A stretch of 64,000 nt of DNA from Drosophila pseudoobscura (taxonomy: Eukaryota > Arthropoda > Insecta > Diptera > Drosophilidae): positions 18,361,001 to 18,425,000 of the forward strand of contig NC_046683.1 in the NCBI RefSeq assembly GCF_009870125.1, in the 5' to 3' direction. The notes below the pieces were generated by a model, which made no database searches, was not told where the DNA came from, and was given only the letters and a program-made list of their open reading frames with translations. Below, piece after piece: positions 1 to 14,096 of this stretch (positions are counted from its first letter, which is position 1; every line of letters begins with the position of its first letter). A program made the translations under genes and the position numbers.

Positions 1-325
1 AGAGCACAGGTTGACTTCAGAGTGGGAGTGGAAGTGGGAGTGGAACCTAGAAGGTAGTCCTTGAATTGGAAATGGATGCGAGACAGATTAAAAGATTATT
101 TTAGGTCCCGCGGCTGACATTCTGACGTTTCGTTCCACGAGAGACCCAGAGAGAGAGAGAGAGAGAGAGCGAGGGGGTGGCGGAGGGGGGGACCACCCCA
201 AAGCGAAAGTCGAGAGCTGGGCCAGCGCTAAAAGGGTTTTTTCTCCCCTGAATTCATAAAACTTTATGCCCAAGAAAACGGAAAATATATTTAATTAAAT
301 TTCATCGATTTTGGCCTCTTCAGAA

Positions 326-360
<35 letters not shown>

Positions 361-3300
361 GCCTTCGTCTGTCTCTTCAGAATCTATCAATTACTTAATT
401 AAAAATAGCCAAAAAATAAATAAATTCTGGTTTATTATAATGGAATAATTGTTCGGTGTGTGTTTGTTTGTGTGTGCGGAAGAAAATCGAATTTCCCAAT
501 GAATTATGGCCTGACGAATGGAGAGCCATAAAAGTGATAGACTGAAGGGGGGGAGGCAGGCGGGGTGGCGGCGTGGCTGGGAGGGAAGTGCGGTCGAAGG
601 TGCCAATAAAATGTCAGGCTATAAAATGTTAAATACAATTTATATTGCATGCATTTGTACTTTACAAAATACACTTGGAATAACTGTGGACAGATCTTGA
701 ATGCCACCAGAAAAAACACTTTACTTTCCCAGAGCATCTCTGGATGAATGGATGGGCGAAGGGGATGGGGGCTGGGGCAAAAGTGCACTCAAATGTAATC
801 AGCAGAATGAAGAGCGACGGAGCCCCTCCTCCTCCGCCAGCTACTGCTCATCCGACCTTAAGATACCAACTATCAATCAATTTATAGAATTATCTTTTCC
901 TTTACTGTCCCATATCTAATCCCAAGAAATCTGCCTTCAGCATCGTATCCCATCTTCAGATTCAGGTGTGCTTACAGTCCTTAAACCTCAACGCTAAGGA
1001 TAGTACTCGTTTTGTTGCACTAATACGACCCACAAGCGACCCACAAAAAGGCCACAGGGAATGGCCGAGAATGCAAAAACAAGATACATGTCGTGCGCGT
1101 GAAGAGCAAAAAAAAAAAGGTAGATTATGTACAGTTTCCCCTCCTCCACTGTGGCTGAGCAGGGGGATTTTTTCGACCTCTCCTCGCTCGTATGAAAATG
1201 CAGCAACACGAGCCGTGCAGTCAGCAACTGTGCAACAGAAGCGTAATGAAGGAATTTGACTTTGTGGCTGCTGAACTGGATAACTGTGGCAGCGGGGAAG
1301 AAGTGCAACAAAATCGGGCGATTTTTTTCATTACGATTGCAATTGCGACTGCGACTCCGTCCAGCCACCGCCCACACCACTGGCCGTACTCGTACTCGTA
1401 CTCGTTCTCCGTCCCGTACTCCGTCCCGTACTCCGTCCCGTACTCCGTCCCGTACTCCGTCCCGTACTCGTACTCGCATAGAGCTATGAAAGAGAATATG
1501 GAAAATACAAACACCAAAATATGGCATTTTTTCCGGCTATCCGCTGGCAATGCAAGTGTAAAAACGTTAAATTGTTTAAATATTCATAAAAGAAAATTCA
1601 ATCTTCCACACACACACACACAAAATATTTAATAAATAAGAGCAGAGGTGTACAAGTATTTATTCGATACCGAGTTTTAAATGAGGATCGGATCGGATAT
1701 ACACGAATTGTGATACTGTTGCTTACACGAGCTGAGTCGATGAAAGTTTCAATTAGATGTATTTTCTGCAATATAACTATATGTATATATTTAAACCGAT
1801 TATCAGTGCGCTGGCCGTATACAAACCAGACGCTAAGAGGCTTCCCATCGTCCGGAGGAGGGCCTGGAGTTGAATTTTGTAATTATGCGGAAGGAAACTC
1901 ACCTGTAAAGAGACAATGGGTGGGGGGAAAATTAATTAGAGCTGCGCCCAAGTCAAAATATGGTATTGTTAGGCTGCTGGGATTAGGGCAATAAGCATAC
2001 GAGATGGACACTGCAGACTGCACTTGAAGGAGGGCTTCGGCAGCACTGGAGTGCTCTTTTGTCCAGGATGGAGTGGCAGAGGGAGTGGCAGGGGGGGTGG
2101 CAAGGGGGGTGTGGTCAAGTGGCAGCTACTTCTCTAAATTGTGTGTGCTTGTGGGCGCCCCAAGACGAGCGAGGGGCAGCTGCTCGGAGAGATGATTTAG
2201 GCAAATGTCGAGCATTTATTTTCGGCTGCCTCTCGGCCCCTCGGATGTGTGGGGCATAAGCAATAACAATGTTTTCTCCATGCCGATGACGATGAACTCG
2301 TCGCGACGTTATATGCCCAATTAAACGCCGACTACAAGCGACAAAACAAACAAGAGCCCCCTCGACAGGGGGGAGGATTTAGGGGGGGGGAATGCGGTTC
2401 AGACATCGACTTCTTCCTCTTCCTCTGTTGTTGTTGTTTTTTTGTATTTTTGGGGGAGAAGAATCTGTCAAAACATTCCGGTTTGGCTAAAAGAAATTGA
2501 CCATCTGCATTCGGAATGAAATACGAGACATATTCGGAAACGGGAATGTGGAATGGGAACTAGGGGAATGCATGGAGTGGGGAATGGGGAATGGCGTACG
2601 GAATGGGAAGCAAGGGGAACACTGCGACTCGATTTCATTGTTGACAAGGGTAACGCTCAAGACATGACACGACACGACTGTGGCGCCTTGGCATCGGGCC
2701 TAAGAATGGGGAACGAATATAGAAGTCTGAAACAGGAGGGAATGATGGGATGAGGACAAAATTATGGGACAGTAATAGGGGCAATTAGGAATGAAACAGA
2801 CAGATGAAGAATGCTGATAAATGGAACAACCGGAGCGGAACTATTGGGAAGGGAACAGAAATATTCACGTGAACACGTGAGGAATATTACTGCATCGATC
2901 GTAAATGATGGATAAGGAATAAATATTCAAAATTTGTTACGGAACGGTACTAATGGTTTGGAACATTAGTTTGGAACATATAACCCAAAATGTACAACAA
3001 AAAATCATCACGTGGAATGCTGGAATGGAACGCTGTTTTTAAAAAATTACAGACTACACTACAAATTCATGGTACAATAAAAATGGAACATCATCGGATT
3101 TGGACGAGTCAGTAGTATACATATAAAGAACGGTGGAAATGGATCATCAAATCATCATGAAGAAAATATGGGCATGCTAATAATATTATGGAACGATCGA
3201 TTCGGAACGGTGGGAATACAACGGATGGAATGGAACGGTGGGTATGGAACACTGGTCCTTTAATCAATCAAAAGTGGTATTAAACTATTCAAATCCAGAA

Positions 3301-4247
3301 TCGAGTCAGAACCAAGGATATCATAGAATCGAAACCTGCTTCCGGGTCGCTTTTCTTGCATTTCGGCCACAAATTGTTGCTCCTTCCTTCAGCCCGATTG
3401 CGGCAGTGTCTCGTGTGCCGAGTGCCGTGTGCCAAAAGCCAAAGTGGAGGCAAACAAACAAAAACTGACTGTCGGGGACTCCGCCAGCGGAGGAGAGCGA
3501 GTAGAGGACGTGTACGTGGTGGCATGAGTAAACAAATAAATAAATAAAATCAAATAAAAATTGAGGGAATCGAGATGGAGAGATGGCGAGATGGCGAGGC
3601 GACCCTCTCAAAGGAGAACGCAAGGAATTGCATTGCCGAAACATTTGCGAGGGGTGGCGCCTCCGATGAGGGGGCCGCGCGCGGCATCTTGAAAGGTATG
3701 CAAGACGACAACGAGAGACGAGAGAACTCACTCGAACAAGGCCAAAGGAACTTGCGGGAATCGCTCATATTGTTGCGTGGCATTCGGGGAAAATAGTTGT
3801 ACTTAAACTTGAAGAAATCTTCTGTTTATGTTTCCGTTGAAACGTTGGGAAAATCCATAGCTGAACCCTTCCCCAATGCCCTCCCCCCTTCCTTCCCTTC
3901 CCGCCTCGTCTCGATTTGGTTTATATAAATAGGCCGTCGTCATCGTTGGAGCCTATGCAAAGCAGCAGAAACCAGCAGAAAGGGGGGAACGAAAAAATAA
4001 AGGAAATTATTTTTAAACCAGGCATAAGAGCAGCATAAATCTTCTAACAGAAGGAATATTTTACGCCGGCCATCCGCATACAGATACTAGTATTCGTATT
4101 CGTATCTGTATCCGTATCTGTATCTGTATTTTGTGTGCGTGAGTTGCACAAATTCATTTGAAGTCCCAGAACAGGGCCCAGGAAACGTGCTAAGACAATT
4201 GAGCCAAATGGCTTTGCTGACCATCCTTGGGCTTTGCTCAGACGCAA

Positions 4248-4278
<31 letters not shown>

Positions 4279-5300
4279 CCTCTAGGTTCCCTTTGGCACG
4301 GCACGCTAATGGACATAATTATGCTGGGGCATTGGGCAGGGGGCAGGGGCCAGAGCAGGCCCGAAGGGGGTAGGTGGATTGGGTAAACCATAAACCAAGG
4401 ACCAACCTAAACGACAATTAATGACAGGGCATGATAGATAAAGCCAGGAGAGAGAGAAAGAGCCACAACTTGGCCATAACTGATCACAGCAACAGGAAAA
4501 CAGGGCCAGACGGAGACGGCAACCAAGTGCTAGATACCCTTCCAGATCCATCTTTTCCCCACGTCATCGCCCCCCCTTCTAGTAGGGTATATCAAAACAG
4601 AATTACAAGAGAGAGGGGAAGCAGAGGGGCTCTCTCTCTCTCTCTCTATCTTTGAACAAATATGGACAGGAAAATGCCGATGGAGGCCTGCGACTAATGA
4701 CTTTTAAATGCGTTAAAACGACAATACCAACGCAAACACAGAACCCAAGAACCCAAGAACCCAAGAACCGAAGACGAACAAAACGAGAACAAACCAAACA
4801 AACACAAAACTGGTAAGAGATGGAGGGAGAAACAAACACAAATCTGGTAGGAGATAGAGGGAGAAACAAACAGAAGCCCAGAAGAGGCAAATGGAGGAGG
4901 GTACGAACCATCTAATGAAGAAAACTCTGAGACCCTGAAGGAAAGGGTCTTTGATCTATTCCCCTGCACATTTTCCGGGCAAACACCAGGAAAACTTTCG
5001 GACACGCATTTTCTTTGAAAGTTTCTTTGATGTATTATTTTTGAATTTGGAATTTTCCCCGATGATATTTGCATAGTCCAAGCATGATCGTGGAAATTAT
5101 CAAACGAATCGGTCATAGAGATTAGTCGTAGAATGATAGATCTCTCAAATAAATACGTTATAAAGAAAACCTAGTTGTAAGGGAGGTGGCCATAGAGAAG
5201 TTCGACGAACATCTTTAAGTTTTTTTGAGATCTTAATAGATCTTAGTGCTTCGGTGTGGGTAGCTCTGTAAAACTTTAATCAAATTTCCGATTGAGTTAC
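1..5300. other. Non-coding spacer with simple repeats
   Basis: No supported gene. Contains a GA run (about 148-171), CT run (about 328-360), the 12-bp minisatellite at 1.4 kb, a stretch rich in GGAAT/GGAAC words (2540-3260), GTATCTGTAT hexamers (4085-4130), TCTGGC hexamers (4250-4282), a CT run (4629-4650) and ACCCAAGA repeats (4742-4772). Open frames here follow the repeats and lack fly codon bias. Confidence 0.6.
1408..1467 (+). repeat. 12-bp minisatellite
   Basis: Five exact copies of TCCGTCCCGTAC, flanked on both sides by CGTACT hexamers (1386-1407 and 1468-1476). Its unit length creates long open frames on both strands between 1192 and 1632 that I do not regard as genes. Confidence 0.9.
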
Positions 5301-8300
5301 AGTGTACGTAAATATGTGCATGTGTATGTCTTTACAGCAGTCGAACACAGAAGTCAAAGGTCGGTCTGTTATGCTAATTGTCTCTTGTCCGTCGTAAAGC
5401 CATGCCCGTGTCCGTGTCCGTGTCCGTCCCTTGGGTCCCCGGGCTTGTGACCTGCGTCTAGTTTTTGTTTTAAATACAAACTTCCTGTTTGGATTCCATC
5501 GAATCGAAACCAAACGAATGAACGAACAGACAAAATGTTTGTGCGTCTTCTTTTTAAGCGTACGAATAGTATGAGTGTTCGTATGAGTATTCGTAGTATT
5601 TCGTACGCTTCATTTCGGGTTTTGTTTTTAAGGGATCTTCAGTTGTGGCATATGGAATGGGGGAATGAAACGGACTGCTGTGCAGAGTGCAGTTCCAGAG
5701 AATTATGATCAATTAAAGACAAGATCTTGTGTGTGTGTGTCTGTGTTTTTGTTCACTCAATTCCCAGTCTCGATCGCAGGCTTCCACTCTGTCTCTGTCT
5801 CGGTTTCTGTTTCTGTTTCTGGTTCATCTTCATTCCCATTTCTAGATATTCTATTTATGGACATTTGGCATTTTAATTACTACAAAAACACAGACTAAAT
5901 TGTAGATAGAAATGGTAATGGATGGGGGCAGGGTGGGGGAGGGGATAACTCGGGAACACGCTCCGGCAAAACATCTATCTATGTATCTGTCGCGATGGAA
6001 AAGCCCCCGTGGTTCAATCCGTAAAGTGGCACAGTGGAAAAAAGAGCTTTAACGATGAGGAATGGAACAACAAATAATTTGACAAACGAGTGCTGGAAAA
6101 ATTGTTGCAAAATAGTTGCAGCGGCAACCAACGACAGAGCCAGTGGCAGTGGCAGTGGCAGTGGCAGTGCCTGAGAGAGGGATAGGGCCACGGCGCAGAA
6201 TGTGTCTGGAACGTGGGGGAACGCGCGTCCTGAGCAAACAAACAACAATCTGAGGAGGCGATGAGACGGCAGGGAGCGCTGTTGACGCTTCCGTGTTGCT
6301 CTCGCACACACACACACACACACACATGTAATTATGTATACCCTGTAAAAAATATTCAAGGGAAACAATAAGAAGATCTTATGGAGTCTCTATTTATGAA
6401 TCATCGAAGGATTCAGGGAATTCTCTCTCAGATTTCCCCCGATTTCTTTTCGCTGTTCTTTGTACAGGGTATATCCGTTTCGAGGCTCTTCATGTCGTTA
6501 CTTCATTCTTTTCATTAACAAACAGAAGGAGGAGGAGGAGGAGAACAACGGTGGAAAGGAAGGAAGCACAAGCAGAAGAAGAAGGAGGAGGTGGAGGAGG
6601 AGTAGAAGAGAAACCTGCGCCCCCAACCAGGAAGTCAGCCACGTTGCACACACACACACACACACACAGAGGGACACTCATATACTCCACTCGGAGAGGG
6701 AGAGAGCCCGTGGGCACACGAAGAATCCCTCTCGCCTTTGTTTTGTGAGGTTAGGATGCGCTTTAAGAGCGGTTTTCGGGGGGACATGCGGCGGCAGATA
6801 GGAACTCCCCGTGCATTTGGATGAGAGATAGTCGCATATCAGCGGTTGACCCCCCTGTGCATTTTGTGCACCCCGCGATTCTGATGTCCCTTTTCCGTTA
6901 CCCTTCCCCGCATCCGACCGTACTAAATCCACCGCTAAGCTACAGTTTGTGGTTTATTTTTTTACATTTTCTTGGATTTTCCTTTTTGATTTCCCTCTTT
7001 CTGACTTTTGGCGCTCCGAGGCATTACACTGAACTACGACCAGAGAAAATGTCCCTATTTAAAATTCGATCTAAAAATGTATGCCAATCGTAGAGATGAT
7101 TCGATATCTTTCATATTTAAATTAAATATATTTCCCAAATATTGAGTACTTTCTATTTTTTTAAGGGTTTAAGATTTAAAAAGACTCTTACATTTATGTT
7201 GGAGTCAAATCTATTTAATCTTTAATTTAAATATGGGTGTGTTTTTTTTTTTACTAAGCCCTTTTTCTCTGCGTGTACATTTCACAGGAATTTCAATTTT
7301 TTAAGGACCAGCGCAGAGTGGCTTCTGTCTTCTACAGAATGTAATCCGATATCATATCTAAAAAAGATTATCTACAAGATTGCAGAGTCTGGTTGCGATC
7401 GGTTCATTCGGTTCGCATCCGCTCTCTTTCACAGAGTAGCTGAGTATTGGCTGTTGTCGTGTGTCGCGGTACGTAAGCCGCTTTGCGTTCCACTCCCACC
7501 GTTCCCACTGCACTACACATCATAGTTGTACTCCATTAGACTTTGCTACAAAAACTGAGCTCATAAAATGGAACATCTTTCCCTTTCGCCTTTGCTTTAT
7601 TTTTTTCTGGCATTTTACGAGCTTTCTGTGTGAGTTTCTGTGTCAAACATGTGTGAAACAGACCCCACCACCTACCAACCCAAAAAACAAAATCGCCCTG
7701 CCCCACCCTTGCCCCTCCCCTCTGCCTATAGCAGCCACCCACCGACTGCCTGCTGTTTCTGCTTCGGCTTCTGGTTCTGCCTCTGGATGCTGTGCATCTT
7801 TTAATTACAAGCCCAAAAAGGGCGGCGGTTGGAGGAGTGTAAAAGATTTGATTTATATGCGAGGACTTGGCATTTATGTTCTCTGGAATTATTTTAATTT
7901 GGTCATGGGAAGAGAGGGAGAGGGAGGGACAGATACACATACATGCAGAGACAGGGACAGGGGGGGGGAGAGGGTCTACTGTGTGCAATCTAATTACAAC
8001 AGAAGTGGGCCAAAGGTTGGAGGTCAGAGAAGAACGATCAGCCGACTGTAGGGGTTCAATCAGTGATTAAAACATCAGAGAATCAAGAATTGAAAGGGAA
8101 AGTACTCGTAATCGTGATTTCATGGCATTCATTCAAAAAGAGATATCAAAACTAATAAAAGATACACTCAAACGATAGAAAAGCAATTCAAACCCTCTCG
8201 AGGACAGCATTTGACAGCATTGTATTGGTAGAAATACCTGCAGTTCGAGGATATATTGTATAGTGGCACTTATCCTGATGTGAGCACCAATCAGCACTTT

Positions 8301-9500
8301 CGGATGAGCGGAATATTCAATATTTGGCCTCTATAGACTGTCCCTAGTTGGTGGCGACTTTCGTTCGGGAGTTAAGTCCGCATTTCGTTGACCTTCAGAT
8401 GACCAACATACCACCTCGCACTCTCAGCCATTTTATCTGTATCTGTGTCTCTTCTTCGGATGATTCAACGTGCCCCGCCCGCTTGGGCTCTTGATAAATA
8501 ACTGCATTCATGCCTCGAGACCCCCTGCCCCTATGGGAGAGGCTTTTATATGCAAACGAGTCATGACAGAATAAACAACTCGCTTGCGAAGGGGCTCCCA
8601 TTAAAGGGAGATTTTCAGGGGGCAGGGGGGTGGTTGTGATAATTGCCGATCAACAGAGCCGTGCAACAAAATATGGGGAGAGCTGAAGCTCCTCCTTTGC
8701 ACACCCTCTCTGGGACATGAGCAGGGGGAACACCCTTTTAGTGCAAAGGCTATAGGGTATATACCGATCGATGTTTGGTTTTTGTGTTTTTGCTCTTCTT
8801 TAACGTATATTTAATGAGGCGAGACATTTTTAATTGAAGCTCAATTAAGCGACAGAGCAGAGGCCAACGCAGAAGTAGAGCAGAAGGGCAGCAGGGAAAG
8901 CCCCGAGACAGAGACAGAGACAGTGGCAGCGACAGAGACAGCGACAGCGACAGAGAATAAAAAGCACAAGCGCAACTGCAGCAGAAGATAAGGAAGCAAC
9001 AAAAAACAGAAACAAAAACAGAATCAGCATCAAAATGCAGCTGCAGCCAAAGTCAAAGCCAAAGCCACGCCAAAGTGGAGACAAATGGAAACGCAGCAAC
9101 AGAAATGCAAAGCAAAAAGCAGCGCCAGCAGAGGAGCAGCAGCGTCGTCGGCAGAGGGTGCGGCAGAAGAATTAGAAAAACAGGCCAAAAAGTTGGAAGT
9201 ACTTGCCAAACAAAGCCGCAGCTGAACAGCAGGCCATCTACTTATGATACACAATATAAATAATAATATATTCGACCATGAAAATATACTTTGAATAATC
9301 TATTACGGACATATAGCAAATGAGTGTTAGGGCGACTGATAGGACTGATAGTTGAAATTCCATCAAATGTCAAACCTTTGATTCACAGCTGTTTTCAATC
9401 AGCTGATCGCTTTACACTGTATTACGCTTAATCGCTCTTGAGGCAACGCAGCTGCCACCTCGTTCAGCCAGTGCTTAAGTCCCGGTGACGGTGACACAGC
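5301..9500. other. Non-coding spacer
   Basis: No supported gene. Holds GTGTCC repeats (5407-5430), GGCAGT hexamers (6143-6168), AC runs at 6.3 and 6.65 kb, a GGAGGA tract (6527-6600), AT-rich DNA 7080-7260, and GACAGA/GACAGC hexamers (8907-8955). Confidence 0.6.
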
Positions 9501-9502
9501 AG

Positions 9503-9563
9503 CTCTGCTCTGCTCTGCCCTGCTCTGCCCTGCTCTGCTCTGCTCTGCTCTGCCCTGCTCTGC
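9503..9563 (+). repeat. TGCTC/TGCCC pentamer repeat
   Basis: Twelve pentamers alternating TGCTC and TGCCC, followed by CT-rich sequence to about 9600. Confidence 0.85.
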
Positions 9564-10149
9564 GCCTCTCTTCTGCTGCTCTTCTGCCGCTCTTCGCTAC
9601 TCTTTTTGTTGATGTTGCTTCTGCGGGTTTTTTGTATTTGTTTTAAAGAAAACCAAATTTAATGAAGCGAAAACACCATTAAAAAATAAGTAAAAATAAA
9701 AGAAAAGAGTGAAAATTAAAATCAACATAAATGTTGAAGAGATAGGCGCTCATACGTGTGTGTGTGTGGGTGTGTGGGTGTGGGTGGGACGTGGAGCCGC
9801 CCCCACATCAAAACCGCTTTTCACACGAAATTTTCACGGGGGCCTAAGCTCTCGAAGGGAAGGAAATATCCGGCTTGAAGACTTTACATGCTCTAAGCTG
9901 AATCTCAGATGCTCTAACCCCCAAGCGTCTGACAGGCGATTTATATCCCGAGAATTTCCAATATTCGGAAAACAATGGCGCATATTTGTGGGAAAAGGGC
10001 TAAAGTGGTCTCTTTACTGTCCATAAATTGAGTGAAAATCCGAAAGGAAAACGATGTAATCGCATAAGCAAAACCAGAGGAAGAATTTAAATGAATTATA
10101 TTTGCGCAATTATTGAAAAATTCACTTAGAAAACGGAGAAGAGGCAAAG

Positions 10150-10187
10150 AGCGGGGTAGCGGGGTAGCGGGGTAGCGGGGTAGCGGG
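10150..10187 (+). repeat. 8-bp minisatellite
   Basis: Four and a half copies of AGCGGGGT followed by GGGTGTGTGGG. G-rich on the + strand and potentially G-quadruplex forming. Confidence 0.85.
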
Positions 10188-10949
10188 TGGGTGTGTGGGT
10201 CGTGTGGTAACTGCTGCAAAAGGCGAACCGTCATGCGGTGTAAATATTTGCGTAATGCCACAAAAAGCAACAGAAAAGCAGAGCAGACCAACAAAAATAT
10301 GCTCAAAAAATAAACAAGAAAGTAAGACTACCTTTCGTAGGGGGGCACCGACACTATAAATACCCTCAAAGCACCCATCGCTAATCTCATGAGGAAAACC
10401 GAAAGAAAACTCCAGATTGGGGGCTTTTAAATACACAAAAATAATGAATAAAATAGAATTCACTTTGCTTTAAGCGTAAATATTTTAGGATATATATTTA
10501 ATCTATAAATGCATAGATTTATTTTAAATATGAAATATATTTATTAGACTTTGACTGTGACTTTCATAAATTTCCACTCTCTCTGTGAAAATTTATTGGT
10601 ACTATATGGTATTATATGGATCAATCACGGCTTCACCATCATACCTCTAGTCCAGGGCATCAAAAAGTGCAAACAAAGAGTGTGAGAAAGTGTGTGGCAG
10701 AGCCAAAAGTTGAAAGGAATGAAAAATTATTAAAAATTATAATTAAATGTGATAACATTTTCGTAAATACTCGTAAATAAACCGAAAGTCATTAACGACG
10801 CAACGAAAAAATATATATATATGTATATATGGAAAAAGGAAGCAAATAAAAATTTAAAAAAAAATGAAGATGAAGAAATTGCAAGGCAGAAAGCGAGAGA
10901 AATGAAAGAGCACAACAGCAAAAGCAAATAAAACAATTATAACGAACGG

Positions 10950-11040
10950 CAAGAGAGAGAGAGACAGAGAGACACAGAGAGGGAGCGAGCGAGTGGGAGA
11001 GAGAGAGACACACAGAGAGGGAGCGAGCGAGTGGGAGAGT
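10950..11040 (+). repeat. GA-rich tract with a 36-bp tandem duplication
   Basis: The block GACACAGAGAGGGAGCGAGC followed by GAGTGGGAGAG occurs twice (about 10967-11000 and 11003-11038) within a GAGA tract. Such tracts can bind GAGA factor; no gene start is evident nearby. Confidence 0.75.
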
Positions 11041-13399
11041 GAGAAAAACAACTCAAGGTGTAAGAACCAGTCTCTCGTCTCATTCAATTTGTTTTCTCAC
11101 TTTCGGCAACATTTTCTGAATGAGTTCCCAAAACAAAAGTAAAACTTTGACTCTGGAATTCGGCTGAAAATATTTGCTAGCCTTTAAGGAAAGTCTTTGC
11201 AAGGATGAAGCGAGATTTGAAGGACAGTTTGTAGCTAGGATACAAAAGGCCGAGTCGGAGAAAGGAAGACTTTTGGGGAGCTCTTTCCGAATCCAATTTC
11301 TTAATCACTTTCCGTGCCTCTCGTGTCGCAATGGAGAGCTCCCTTTGGCATTCGTCTTCGGATTTCTCGAGGGTTAAGATCCAGTTATTTACAGCTTTAT
11401 TTTTCATCTAATCTGTCAAACTGTCGGCAGTCCCACCGTTCTTGTTCGACTTATTCAACTTTAATAAGCAAAATATCTATATAGATTTCGCGACTTAACA
11501 AATAATAATAAGTAGCTCTTCCCACTCCCCATTCCCCTCCCCCTTCGTCACGCTCAGCTGCGACTGAAATTAAAAATCGAAAAGCAAAAGCAAAAGGAAA
11601 GCGACAAAAAAAGAGCCAAAAGGTAAAAACAACAGCAAATGGAAAATTCAGCATCGGTTTTTCTCGACTACGATTACGTTAAATGAATATAAAAGAGGTA
11701 GAGAGAGGGAGGGAGGGAGGGAGGAATAAAGAGCCCAACAGAAGTAAACAAAAATTACGGCATTAAAATTAACAAACGCGAAGAAAATGCAGAAAAATAG
11801 GTGGGAATGCGGGAGTATGTAGGTGCTGTTGGCTTTCCCAATGATGATGACCCAACGGTCCCCACCTCTCACCCACTCATCCACTGAATCGTTGAATCGT
11901 ACCCTTGCGCCACGAGGGTATTATGATTTCCAGCAGACATTTGCATCGTAAGGAGGGCACATTCCCAGATGTGCAAGAATCAAAGGGCATAGGAGAAGAT
12001 CGAAATAAAGACAAGAAGCTACACCGCAAACTCGAGTCGAGCTTTGCATGTGCTGAGAGCCGAGGAGTGCAAACGCCCGAATGTTGTTGCTGCTGCGAGA
12101 GAGCCAACGAAGACGCAGCAGTGGGAACTGCTGCGAGAGAGTGGTAGAACAAAGAGCAGTAGGCATCGCTGAGAGAGAGAGGGAGCGCAACAGAATGCAG
12201 AAATGGCAAGAGCATGCATTGCGAGAGAGAAGCAAAGCTCGTGGATAAAATGCAGATCAAGAGATAAGACAATTGCGACTGCGCCCGAGGCACAATGGAA
12301 ACGAAGTGGAAGCAGAGAAGCTCCGTATGGATATTTCTGAACAGAAACAATTCGATAGCCTATTCGATAGCGGTATAGCTCTTCGGATCATTTTGGGACA
12401 CCAATCCAATCCACGAGAGTAACAGAAGGTCCTACCTGTTGTTTCCCTCTCACCTTTCTATCCATTCATAACTTCTAGACTTTTCACAGACTCTGCTGCA
12501 GATCGGATCACTATTACATAGAACTTCAATGGGAAGCAATTATTTCCAAAGATGATATCATCTGTGTATCTCCGATAAGAAACATGGATGTGCCTGGGTA
12601 CCTAAAGCACCGTTAGCCCACTGAGATACATATGTACCGAATCAAAAGGTTATCGCAGCAGCAGCCTACAATCCACCCACAAACAGAAGCAGAGTCGGGG
12701 ATTCCCACAGAGAAACGAGAAAGGGGCACCACGGATAGGAAGAAACAAAAGAACAAAAGAAGATAAAGAAAAAACAAGTTAAGGAAGCTGCAATAAAATG
12801 CATCAGAACAGTTGATGCAAAAAGTTGATGAACCAAAGAGAAAAAAAGGAATGTAAAAGAGATGAACAAAATGCCGTTTGCGCTCGATGGAGCCCGTTAT
12901 AGATGATGAATAGAATCCTAGGGATCTAGAGAGATCATCTACTAAAAATGCCACATGGAACACCTGGGATATGGATATCCAATGGATATAATTAATTAAA
13001 ATATCCTCCGTATTATTCGGAAATTTCGAATGCAAATCAAATATACTTTTGCAATGAAATTGTTAATCGGAGAAATTGATTGGCATTGTTGGGGGGAATT
13101 TTTTTCAATAACTTTTAATCAATCAACTGATTAAAGTGGAGAGCTTTTACTTTACTTTATTGAAAAGCAGCCTAATGGAGTCCCTCGTCCCCGACCGATG
13201 CATCGCCCCGACCAATAGTATACCCAATTAGGTCTATAGATACTTATGTGTGCGGACGTGGATGTGGATGTGGATGTGTGGATCTGGATGTGTGGGAGGC
13301 AAAGTGAATGCAATTAAAAGTTTACATTGCCCAATCGTCCTTTCAGGGCGGCCCAAACAAACAGAAAGCAGAGACACTCGAATGCACAGCACAGAACAG

Positions 13400-13437
13400 C
13401 ACACACACACACACGCACACGCACACGCACGCACACA
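13400..13437 (+). repeat. (CA)n / CACACG tract
   Basis: CA dinucleotides with CG interruptions; a matching GTGC/GT tract lies at 13520-13558, so the two are complementary and could pair across about 90 bp. Confidence 0.8.
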
Positions 13438-14066
13438 TCCGAGCAGACAAAGAGCTTAAGCAAACAAATTTGCAGAGCGCAAACTTTTGCCACTGACTGT
13501 GCAACTGGTTGGCAGTGACTGTGTGCGTGCGTGCGTGCGTGCGTGTGTGTGTGTGTGTAGTATTTGGCATGGAATTCTGTGGGGGGGCATCTCTGTAGCC
13601 CAATGCACATGTTTTGTCCTTTTCTTGCACTTTATTTTGCCTGAAATTTATGTCAAATTAATTACGAAGATGCTTTCGCACGAGAAAGAGTAGGAGCCGC
13701 ACGACCGTAGAGATGCCCTTCAGTCATTGGGGATTCCACATACCCTTTAAAGGTTTATAAAGGCTTTTCTTGAGTGTTGCACGAACACAACATACCCCTC
13801 GTTGCACTTGAATGCTGGGTAGCAAAACTGTAACAGAACGAGGCAGCAGATGCCTCTTTGTTTGGGTGGTCCCCACGGGGGGTGGGGGTGGGGGTGGGGG
13901 TGCTCGTGGTGGGGACCACTTAAACTTCGATTTAAAAGAGCGAGGCATGCCCCCTCAGCCCATCTCCCTCTCACCCGCTCGTTTGTCAATTGTCATACAA
14001 TTTGCGGCGACTGTTATTATAACGGTGAACAAACAAACCGTCAGACAAACCGACAGAAAGACAGCC

Positions 14067-14096
14067 AGCCAGACAGACAGACAGACAGACAGACAT
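14067..14096 (+). repeat. (GACA)n tetranucleotide tract
   Basis: About seven CAGA/GACA units. Confidence 0.85.

Noticed and set aside
13400..13558. CA tract and GT tract as a structured hairpin
   Set aside because: Two complementary microsatellites near each other are common by chance in this repeat-rich window.
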